From assembly GCA_902791885.1 (NCBI GenBank), contig CADAXO010000125.1, forward strand, positions 1 through 5,131: a stretch of 5,131 bases of DNA. The letters are read 5' to 3'. Both the position numbers and the translations under genes were made by a program. Source of the stretch: Oscillospiraceae bacterium. Its GTDB lineage: Bacteria > Bacillota_A > Clostridia > Saccharofermentanales > Saccharofermentanaceae. Below the pieces are notes generated by a model. That model had not been told where the DNA came from. It did not search any database and was given only the letters and a program-made list of their open reading frames with translations. Position 1 is the first letter of the stretch. Each line of letters opens with the position of its first letter. Positions 1-5,131 of this stretch are shown here, one piece after another.

Positions 1-1790
1 GCCTCATCATACTGATCTATGTAATCGTACTTGGGATCCATATAGAAGAAATAAAGAGTCGTGTCTACCCCGAACCTACTGTTATGGAAAGTTCGACTCT
101 TAAAAGTCGTGTAATAGTAATCCTGTGTTAAAGGACTGTCTGAGAAACAAAAACGGGGATATATTACATCATATATGCTGACGCCGCTGTACTCTTCCGG
201 AGAGAAGCCGTTTACGATCGCATTCGGGAAAAAATACCTTGTGTAGTTGTAGGGATTATGAGTCAGCAGACCATTATCCGTGTGAAGAGCTATGTAAAAC
301 TCATCATCATATTCAAGGCCGTGGTATTCAAGCACTTCCTGACAATACCTTATGATGTACTTCATCGACTGAGTATTGTTGTCGTAAGTATAAGCCTTAT
401 GAGGATAATAAAGAGAATTAAATCCGAAGAGGTAACACGATATGCAGACAATCGCGAGTATGTCTTTACGGAAGTATAATTCTTTCCCCTGTAAATTCTC
501 GATAACGGCAGTCAGCATGCACACGGCTAAAACAGGTACGATTACAAGATTACGCTGGGCAAGAACCTCTGCCCTGTAGTAGAAGTCAAATACCTCCGAT
601 ACTCCGGGGAGCATAAACGAGAAGAAGGAAGTAGCGATGCACCACAGGGAAATGATAATGTGATACCTTTTCAATCTTAATGTTAAGGCGCACACCATAT
701 AGATCAATACGAAAGCACCGAACACGCCGAAGAAAGCTGAGTCACCCTGTATAAAAAAAGTCTTAAACGAACTGAAGTATTCCTTGATCTTCTCAGGATC
801 TCTGTCATCTCCGTATCCCGAGATAAACCTGTCCCCCCTTTCTTGAATCAAAGTACAGGCAAAGCATAAGACAGGTGCAACCGCGGTAACAAACAGAGAA
901 GTTGAGTAATACACCCTCATCTTGCCTTCATACACCGAACAGAACGATTTTCCGAGAAGAACAAGAACACCGTGGTACACAAAAATAACAAGGACTAATC
1001 CCATAAAAGCCAACGCAGGGGTGTATAAGAACGGAAGCATACATACATTCCAGAACAGAATCACAAACGTCAGCAATGAAGGTTTGCGTACAACTCGAAG
1101 GAAAAGAGCGACTACGATCATACAGAAAGATATAGGTGTTATCGTCTGCTCAAAGATATAGTAAAAATCATCCACATAAGGGCAGAAAGAGATCATGAGT
1201 ATGGGAAGCATGGCAAAACTCTCATCCACGCCCACAGCTTTAAGGAACTTACGAAGCTCTATGAATAAAAGGACAAGTCCCATCAAAAACGGAAAAGCAA
1301 AACCCAAGCACAAAGTGAAAAAGCTTCTTCCCCCAAACGCAGAAGGAAGAGCATTAAGAATGTACTGTTTGATCGGATACCCGGTAAATCCCTTGCCCGT
1401 ATAGTTCCAGTCTGTCATCTCAAGGGCATCAAGGCCTGATACAGCCTGTTGAGGAGACTCATAACCCAAATCACTGAAGTTGTAGTTACCGATCTGGAAT
1501 GCGAAGAACACGAACACGACCAGAAACAGCAAAGGAAGAAGGTTTACCTTATTTACTCTGTCTTCTTTGATCTGCTTAGCAACTATTCCTATGAATGCAA
1601 GAACAAACAGGATAAAGCCTGCGATCCATAATCTTGAAGCTATGATCGAGAAAACTCCACCGACGATATAGGACATTAACTCAAGGAATATAGTCAATGA
1701 ACCGTAAATGAGTAAGGCAATAAACTGTTTCTTCTCCAAAGGACCCGTAAGGAAATCAGCGCAGGTCTTAAGAAAACTCTTCTTATCCAT
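1..1790 (-). CDS. Large polytopic membrane protein, GT-C glycosyltransferase-like architecture (3' end outside window)
   Basis: The frame is open from ATG 1790 to base 1 (596 codons, no stop), so the C-terminus is missing. I do not recognise the family. The protein begins MDKKSFLKTC and shows about 12-13 hydrophobic segments (roughly residues 23-42, 52-71, 83-100, 156-177, 191-204, 217-233, 238-256, 259-280, 296-315, 352-371, 377-395, 413-430 and 443-457). A hydrophilic, probably external loop at about 101-155 is rich in acidic and aromatic residues (D107, E111, D121, E124, D127, then GYPIKQYILNALPS at 137-150). A second acidic patch, PYVDDFYYIFEQ, lies at 204-215. After residue 458 the chain is soluble and Tyr/Asp-rich for at least 138 residues. 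Many membrane segments, an acidic first loop and a soluble C-terminal domain fit GT-C enzymes that use polyprenyl-linked sugars, but this is inferred from architecture only. The start is supported by an AAAGGTG site 6 bases upstream. It is transcribed divergently from the next operon. Confidence 0.85.
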   Translation of the reverse strand, partial: MDKKSFLKTCADFLTGPLEKKQFIALLIYGSLTIFLELMSYIVGGVFSIIASRLWIAGFILFVLAFIGIVAKQIKEDRVNKVNLLPLLFLVVFVFFAFQIGNYNFSDLGYESPQQAVSGLDALEMTDWNYTGKGFTGYPIKQYILNALPSAFGGRSFFTLCLGFAFPFLMGLVLLFIELRKFLKAVGVDESFAMLPILMISFCPYVDDFYYIFEQTITPISFCMIVVALFLRVVRKPSLLTFVILFWNVCMLPFLYTPALAFMGLVLVIFVYHGVLVLLGKSFCSVYEGKMRVYYSTSLFVTAVAPVLCFACTLIQERGDRFISGYGDDRDPEKIKEYFSSFKTFFIQGDSAFFGVFGAFVLIYMVCALTLRLKRYHIIISLWCIATSFFSFMLPGVSEVFDFYYRAEVLAQRNLVIVPVLAVCMLTAVIENLQGKELYFRKDILAIVCISCYLFGFNSLYYPHKAYTYDNNTQSMKYIIRYCQEVLEYHGLEYDDEFYIALHTDNGLLTHNPYNYTRYFFPNAIVNGFSPEEYSGVSIYDVIYPRFCFSDSPLTQDYYYTTFKSRTFHNSRFGVDTTLYFFYMDPKYDYIDQYDE

Positions 1791-1796
1791 CCTTCA

Positions 1797-1803
1797 CACC
1801 TTT
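1797..1803 (-). promoter_or_regulatory. Ribosome binding site of the minus-strand membrane protein gene
   Basis: On the minus strand AAAGGTG is followed by 6 bases and then ATG at 1790. Spacing and purine content fit a Firmicute Shine-Dalgarno site and support this start codon. A second purine run (GAAGG) directly abuts the ATG and is too close to be the functional site. Confidence 0.6.
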
Positions 1804-1821
1804 ATTTTTCTTGATTACATA

Positions 1822-1827
1822 ACTATA
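1822..1827 (-). promoter_or_regulatory. Weak candidate -10 box for the minus-strand gene
   Basis: Read on the minus strand, 1827-1822 is TATAGT, the best -10-like hexamer between the two divergent starts on that strand. Seventeen bases upstream lies only TGGAAT, a poor -35 match. The call rests on the need for a promoter in this 85-base spacer plus a single hexamer, so it is tentative. Confidence 0.25.
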
Positions 1828-1856
1828 TCAATTTACAGGTCATGATTCCAGTTAAT

Positions 1857-1863
1857 AAGGTGA
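1857..1863 (+). promoter_or_regulatory. Candidate ribosome binding site of the Pr6Pr/AIG1-like gene, overlapping a promoter
   Basis: AAGGTGA lies 12 bases upstream of ATG 1876, slightly far but usable. It overlaps the extended -10 box at 1861-1869. If that box is the true promoter, the site would not be in the mRNA and the transcript would be leaderless. If transcription starts further upstream, this would be the functional site. The two readings exclude each other. Confidence 0.4.
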
Positions 1864-1869
1864 TATAAT
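1861..1869 (+). promoter_or_regulatory. Extended -10 promoter element of the three-gene operon
   Basis: TGATATAAT matches the extended -10 consensus TGnTATAAT exactly. The region 16-18 bases upstream (around 1840-1847, CATGATT) has no good -35 hexamer, which extended -10 promoters can tolerate. The expected start of transcription, about 7 bases after the hexamer, is near base 1876, the A of the start codon. It is the only strong promoter-like element before the operon in this window. Confidence 0.5.
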
Positions 1870-1875
1870 CCCATT

Positions 1876-2508
1876 ATGAACAAAAAAGAATCCGTCAAAG
1901 AGATAATTCTCAACCTGTTGATCGTTATTCTTTGTACCGCAGGAACGGTGCTGATGTTCACAAGCGGTCCGGAATCCGGAGCTTTGTCAGCTACCGGATT
2001 GGCGAATCTCAAGTTTTATACTGTATTGAGTAATATATTCTGCGGATTGGTATCACTTGTTTACTTAGTATTCAGAATTAAAGGCGATGCTCCTTCATGG
2101 CTGATCCCGCTTAAACTTGCCGGCGTATGCGGTGTCACCATAACGTTCTGCGTAGTCGCTTTCTTCTTCGGTCCACTTTACGGATTTTTGCAATTCTATA
2201 AGGGAGGAAATTTCTTCTTCCATCTTACGGAACCGCTTGCGGCAATTATCGAATTCATTATAGTTAAGAGGAGCTTTATCCCGTTCAGATACACCGTTAT
2301 ATCCGCGATCCCCACCGTCCTTTATGGATGCGGTTACTTAGGAAATATCCTTATAAACGGCATAGGCGGTCCCTGGCCCGATACCAATGATTTCTACGGA
2401 TTTGTTAACTGGGGATACCCAGTAGGAACACTTATATTCATATCCATCACACTTCTGTCATTCGGTCTGGCCTGCCTGTTCAGAAAAATCAGTAATGCAA
2501 GGAAATGA
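1876..2508 (+). CDS. Pr6Pr / FAR-17a-AIG1-like integral membrane protein
   Basis: A 210-residue protein with about six membrane segments (roughly 10-28, 46-67, 78-99, 114-130, 139-160, 183-203), short basic ends and no cleavable signal. The motif FYTVLSN at 47-53, the histidine in FFFHLTEP at 113-120, and the aromatic GGPWPDTNDFYGF stretch at 164-176 resemble the bacterial Pr6Pr membrane proteins, which I place near the FAR-17a/AIG1-like group. In the animal members AIG1 and ADTRP, a membrane-embedded Thr and His catalyse hydrolysis of branched fatty-acid esters. Here T49 and H116 are the natural counterparts, but this alignment is by eye. The start ATG is kept because the following residues form the first membrane helix, and the next Met (27) would delete it. 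It is first in an operon and overlaps the next gene by 4 bases (ATGA). The real bacterial function is unknown. Confidence 0.85.
   Translation: MNKKESVKEIILNLLIVILCTAGTVLMFTSGPESGALSATGLANLKFYTVLSNIFCGLVSLVYLVFRIKGDAPSWLIPLKLAGVCGVTITFCVVAFFFGPLYGFLQFYKGGNFFFHLTEPLAAIIEFIIVKRSFIPFRYTVISAIPTVLYGCGYLGNILINGIGGPWPDTNDFYGFVNWGYPVGTLIFISITLLSFGLACLFRKISNARK
2499..2504 (+). promoter_or_regulatory. Purine-rich site at the coupled start of the YwaF-like gene
   Basis: AAGGAA directly precedes ATG 2505, inside the end of the upstream gene. As an autonomous ribosome binding site it is too close to the ATG. With the ATGA stop/start overlap this points to translational coupling by ribosomes finishing the upstream gene. 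Confidence 0.4.
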
Positions 2509-3230
2509 ACGGATTTGATTATTTCTGCACCGGGCATCTGATAATAATCGCATTGATGCCGCTGACTGCGGCCTTACTTACCCTGACCGTAATCAAGCTT
2601 ACCGGGAAAACCTCTGAGATCCTGATACGTACACTCGCTGTAATCGTCCTTGCAGCAGAACTTTTGCAGGATGTGCTCCTCACTATGGAAGGCGGTAATA
2701 TTCTTGATTATCTTCCGCTTCATCTTTGTAATCTCGGAATATTCGTAAATCTTGCAGCAGCCTTCGGAAAAGACAGGATAAGATCTTTCTTCGCCGAAGT
2801 ATCGTTAACACTTATAGCACCCGGCGCTGTATTCGCCGTGATCACTCCCGGATGGAACTACCGCCCGCTCCTTTCATGGCTTCCGCTTATGTGCTTTTTT
2901 ACACACATTCTTCTCGTGGCTATACCCGTAATGATGTATGCCAAGGGCTACTGCCGCCCCTCATTCAGACACTTTTACTACCCGTATGTCTTCCTTTTCG
3001 CTGTGTCTGTGCCAATCTATGTTTTCGACAGGATCGTAAGAAGAAACTACATGTATCTTCTGTGGCCTGCCGAGAACTCACCGCTTTCATGGCTAGAATC
3101 CTTTCTCGGAAATCCCGGGTACATCGCAGGTGTTGCAGTAATGCTCGGAATCATTCTCCTTGTGATTTATTCGCTGTTATGGATAATTAATAGTATCAGC
3201 AGGAAGGGAGCAGCCCCGCATGAAACTTAA
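2505..3230 (+). CDS. YwaF/TIGR02206 (TMEM164-like) integral membrane protein
   Basis: A 241-residue polytopic protein with about seven hydrophobic segments (roughly 12-31, 40-60, 70-87, 97-114, 123-145, 158-174, 206-229). The signature LPLHLCNLG at 70-78, a membrane histidine in FFTHILL at 131-137, and FDRIVRRNYMYLLWP at 174-188 match what I know of the TIGR02206 family (Bacillus YwaF), which I relate to TMEM164. Length fits that family. Human TMEM164 has been reported as a cysteine-dependent acyltransferase making ether phospholipids. C75 and H134 here are the obvious candidate residues, but the bacterial proteins remain uncharacterised to my knowledge. Its ATG shares ATGA with the stop of the preceding gene. 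Its own end overlaps the permease start by 11 bases, so it sits in the middle of one transcription unit. Confidence 0.87.
   Translation: MNGFDYFCTGHLIIIALMPLTAALLTLTVIKLTGKTSEILIRTLAVIVLAAELLQDVLLTMEGGNILDYLPLHLCNLGIFVNLAAAFGKDRIRSFFAEVSLTLIAPGAVFAVITPGWNYRPLLSWLPLMCFFTHILLVAIPVMMYAKGYCRPSFRHFYYPYVFLFAVSVPIYVFDRIVRRNYMYLLWPAENSPLSWLESFLGNPGYIAGVAVMLGIILLVIYSLLWIINSISRKGAAPHET
3201..3210 (+). promoter_or_regulatory. Strong ribosome binding site of the MFS permease
   Basis: AGGAAGGGAG ends 9 bases before ATG 3220, well placed for initiation. It lies inside the last codons of the upstream gene, so the permease can initiate on its own as well as by coupling. This fixes the start at 3220. Confidence 0.65.
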
Positions 3231-4557
3231 CTACAGGAATACTTTTCTCGTCGGTCTGGCTTTTATGTCCATTATCGCCTTCTGGCAGCTTTACGATAAT
3301 GTTATTCCGCTTCTTCTGACACGAACATTCCATTTAAGCGAAGATATCACCGGAGTCATTATGGCTGCGGACAACGTGCTTGCCCTGTTCCTTCTGCCTT
3401 TATTCGGAAGAATATCGGACAAGACTTCAACTAAGATCGGACGCCGTATGCCCTATATTCTTGCAGGCACCGTAATCACGGCAATCCTTCTTAATCTGCT
3501 TCCTATAATCGACAACGGATTCTACGAAGGCAAGGCTTCTGTTTTTTACGGTCTCGTCCCCTTCGTAATCGTGCTGGGCCTCATGCTCTTCACCATGTCC
3601 GTTTACAGATCTCCCGCTGTAGCTTTAATGCCTGATGTAACACCGAAGCCCCTCCGTTCTGCCGCTAACGCGATCATCAATCTTATGGGAGCTGCAGGCG
3701 GAATAATCTACCTTGCCTTTACGGCGGTAATGTATCCCAAGTCTAAGACCGAAGGCCTCGAGCATGTGGATTACCGGCTGCTTTTCATCTTTATGTCCGT
3801 CTTCATGGTCGTATGTATCGGGATCATGGCACTGACGGTAAACGAGCCGAAGCTTTCAGCCGAGAACGACAGGATCGAGAAGGAACACCCCGAATGGGAT
3901 CTTACCGAGGAAGATAAAGCTACGGGAACTTCAAGGCTTCCGGCGCCTGTCATGAGATCCATGATATTCCTTCTTATCTCCATAGCCTTATGGTACATAG
4001 GCTATAACGCCGTAACGACATGGTTCACCACCTACATAAGCGTCATCATGGGTGAAGGCTTGGGCGGAGCTTCCACATGCTTCCTCATCGCGAATGTCGG
4101 CGCCATCATATCCTACATACCGATAGGCATGGCGGCGTCGAAGTTCGGCAGAAAGAAGATGATCTACTTCGGCACACTGCTTCTTACCGCATCATTCGCA
4201 GTTTGCTACATACTCACCACAACTGCCGATTCGGTAACGGTACCCATGTACATAACATTCGCACTCGTCGGAGTAGCATGGGCTTCCATAAGCGTCAATT
4301 CGCTTCCTATGGCTGTTGAGATGTGCAAGGATTCCGATGCAGGTAAATACACAGGTCTTTACTACACAGCCTCTATGGCAGGACAGGTAGTAACTCCTAT
4401 TTTCGCAGGATTTCTTCTTAAGAACGTCTCATATAAGATCCTGTTCATATACGCCACGGTATTCTCCTTTATGAGCTTCATAACAATGATCTTCGTAAAG
4501 CACGGAGACATCAAAGCAGAGCGCGTTAAAGGACTTCAGAACTTCGAGGATATCTGA
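3220..4557 (+). CDS. MFS permease, SLC45/GPH-like
   Basis: A 445-residue transporter with the 12-segment two-half MFS layout. The cytoplasmic loop between segments 2 and 3 carries G63RISDK...G74RR76, the classic motif A. RSPAVALMPD (130-139) and RSAANAIINLMG (146-157) follow, and these resemble the SLC45/GPH-type sugar symporters. A charged central loop lies at about 208-247. The second half has YNAVTTWFTTY (262-272) and a degenerate second motif A, GMAASKFGRKK (303-313). D26, D51 and N52 are polar residues in the first helices that could bind a proton or substrate. By family the likely job is cation-coupled uptake of a glycoside or disaccharide, but the substrate is not readable from sequence and no sugar hydrolase lies nearby. 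It ends the operon and meets a convergent gene 10 bases later. Confidence 0.92.
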   Translation: MKLNYRNTFLVGLAFMSIIAFWQLYDNVIPLLLTRTFHLSEDITGVIMAADNVLALFLLPLFGRISDKTSTKIGRRMPYILAGTVITAILLNLLPIIDNGFYEGKASVFYGLVPFVIVLGLMLFTMSVYRSPAVALMPDVTPKPLRSAANAIINLMGAAGGIIYLAFTAVMYPKSKTEGLEHVDYRLLFIFMSVFMVVCIGIMALTVNEPKLSAENDRIEKEHPEWDLTEEDKATGTSRLPAPVMRSMIFLLISIALWYIGYNAVTTWFTTYISVIMGEGLGGASTCFLIANVGAIISYIPIGMAASKFGRKKMIYFGTLLLTASFAVCYILTTTADSVTVPMYITFALVGVAWASISVNSLPMAVEMCKDSDAGKYTGLYYTASMAGQVVTPIFAGFLLKNVSYKILFIYATVFSFMSFITMIFVKHGDIKAERVKGLQNFEDI

Positions 4558-4559
4558 CG

Positions 4560-4582
4560 GGAGCAGATCAGAATCTGCCTCC
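4560..4582. terminator. Small hairpin at the convergent gene junction
   Basis: GCAGAT (4563-4568) pairs with ATCTGC (4573-4578) around a 4-base loop. With one bulged C the stem extends by GGA/TCC to 9 pairs. It overlaps the stop codon of the minus-strand gene and lies just after the permease stop. No T-run follows on either strand, so it is not a canonical intrinsic terminator. It might slow polymerase or protect 3' ends for both converging transcripts. Confidence 0.3.
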
Positions 4583-5131
4583 GCCTCCTCCCGAGTGACC
4601 GCCTCCGCCGCCGGAGAATCCGCCTCCGCCTGAGAAACCTCCGCCGCCGGAAGAACTCTCATGACGGATCCTTCTTGTCTTGGTAACATTATCCTTCAAT
4701 TCGAGTGATGAATCGGGAGTCTCATAGAACTTGGATTCAGGCTTCTTATCAAGGCTTCTCGGAGTCGTCGCGATCCATGTTATAAAGAGCGCAAGTACCG
4801 CGGGGATTATGAGGCTGAAGAAGGAAACAACACCGACATTCTCATAATCGTAATCCTCAAGGTCATCAAGGATATTGCTTATAGCTTCGTAATACTCTCC
4901 GTTAGAAAGATGATCTCTCTGGGCACGGAAAAGATCGGAACACTCATCATCATCTACTGCAAAATAAGCAGTTCCGTATGTGTATATCCAGAAGAATCTG
5001 TTTCCGGGAGAATCAAGAGTAAGATCTACCAGGATACAGATACCTGAATTATTCACAAGGCTGGTCTTTATGCACTTATCGGCATAGTAGTCGCCGGCAA
5101 ATTGTGCACAGTCTTCGTCACTGTTGCTGTA
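4568..5131 (-). CDS. TPM-domain membrane protein with Gly-rich tail (5' end outside window)
   Basis: The frame is open from the right edge to TGA at 4570-4568, giving the last 187 residues of a longer protein (numbers here count from the edge). Residues 1-98 look like the C-terminal part of a TPM domain: DYYADKC, SGICILVDL (29-37), FFWIYTYGTA (46-55), acidic VDDDECSD (59-66), and LSNGEYYEAI (75-84). TPM domains are usually extracytoplasmic; some members have phosphatase activity, others act in photosystem or cytochrome assembly. One membrane helix follows (about 100-120), then a basic segment. The positive-inside rule therefore puts the tail in the cytoplasm. The tail ends in a TKTRRIRHESSS linker and SGGGGF-type repeats to a final GGRF, common in Firmicute TPM proteins. 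The missing N-terminus should hold a signal or anchor. Substrate and partner are unknown. Confidence 0.85.
   Translation of the reverse strand, partial: YSNSDEDCAQFAGDYYADKCIKTSLVNNSGICILVDLTLDSPGNRFFWIYTYGTAYFAVDDDECSDLFRAQRDHLSNGEYYEAISNILDDLEDYDYENVGVVSFFSLIIPAVLALFITWIATTPRSLDKKPESKFYETPDSSLELKDNVTKTRRIRHESSSGGGGFSGGGGFSGGGGGHSGGGGGRF
4571..4657 (-). repeat. Gly-rich coding repeat (SGGGG units)
   Basis: The last 29 codons of the TPM protein encode four successive S-G(4-5) units, each closed by F, F, H or RF. The DNA is a GC-rich run of CCGCCT/CCGCCG on the plus strand, clearly different in composition from its surroundings. Synonymous codons vary among the units (GGC, GGA, GGT), so the repetition is kept at protein level rather than being a fresh DNA duplication. 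Confidence 0.8.

Noticed and set aside
258..1631. Several short plus-strand open frames (258-479, 922-1161, 1195-1404, 1449-1631)
   Set aside because: All lie antisense to the continuous 596-codon minus-strand membrane protein, have low-quality, basic or mixed compositions and no convincing ribosome binding sites. They are shadows.
1811..1831. Dyad TTGAT/ATCAA in the divergent spacer as a possible operator
   Set aside because: Only 5 base pairs per arm with an 11-base spacer in AT-rich DNA, easily due to chance. No regulator gene is nearby.
2852..3190. 112-codon plus-strand frame inside the YwaF-like gene
   Set aside because: It lies wholly inside a gene with recognisable family motifs in another frame. 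Its Cys/Arg-rich composition is typical of an out-of-frame reading.
3771..4319. Minus-strand frame 3771-3998 and plus-strand frame 4077-4319 inside the permease gene
   Set aside because: Both are shadows of the MFS coding sequence, which carries clear motifs across the same bases.
4574..4660. CCGCCT/CCGCCG run as a minisatellite or CRISPR-like array
   Set aside because: It has no regular repeat-spacer structure. It is fully explained as codons for the Gly-rich tail of the TPM protein.
4429..4689. 86-codon minus-strand frame across the junction
   Set aside because: It overlaps both the permease end and the TPM tail in another frame. Its Ala/Glu-rich composition comes from reading the Gly-repeat DNA out of frame.
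5054..5056. GTG at 5056 as the start of the TPM-domain gene
   Set aside because: The frame stays open to the window edge, and the 25 upstream codons (with DYYADKC then IKTSLV) continue the TPM domain. The GTG is therefore an internal Val and the true start is outside.

Overview
The window is gene-dense and reads as a low-to-mid-GC Firmicute, most likely a gut- or rumen-type Clostridia such as a Lachnospiraceae relative. This rests on the mixed codon usage, the AAGG/AGGAAGGGAG-type ribosome binding sites, and the families present: a YwaF/TIGR02206-type membrane protein, an SLC45-like MFS permease, and a TPM-domain protein with a Gly-rich tail. The taxonomic placement is inference only. Five protein-coding genes cover almost every base. 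I see no RNA gene, CRISPR array, insertion sequence or stretch over 300 bases without a gene.

Region 1 (1-1790, minus strand) is the first 596 codons of a large polytopic membrane protein that runs off the left edge. It has about 12-13 membrane segments followed by a soluble C-terminal part, an architecture reminiscent of GT-C glycosyltransferases, but I cannot assign a family. An 85-base divergent spacer (1791-1875) separates it from region 2. The spacer holds the ribosome binding site of the minus-strand gene and a perfect extended -10 box (TGATATAAT) that places the predicted transcription start almost on the next gene's ATG.

Region 2 (1876-4557, plus strand) is a tightly overlapping three-gene operon. 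It encodes a six-segment membrane protein resembling the Pr6Pr / FAR-17a-AIG1 group, a TMEM164/YwaF-like (TIGR02206) membrane protein, and a 12-segment MFS permease of the SLC45/GPH-like type. The genes overlap by 4 and 11 bases, so they are probably translationally coupled. The first two belong to groups whose animal relatives (AIG1/ADTRP, and TMEM164) are intramembrane lipid hydrolases or acyltransferases. The expected Thr/His and Cys/His residues can be picked out in both. A membrane-lipid acyl chemistry module with its own permease is therefore a testable idea, not an established function.

Region 3 (4568-5131, minus strand) is the C-terminal part of a TPM-domain membrane protein with a cytoplasmic tail of repeated SGGGG units. 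It converges on the permease gene with only 10 bases between stop codons. A small hairpin lies at the junction.
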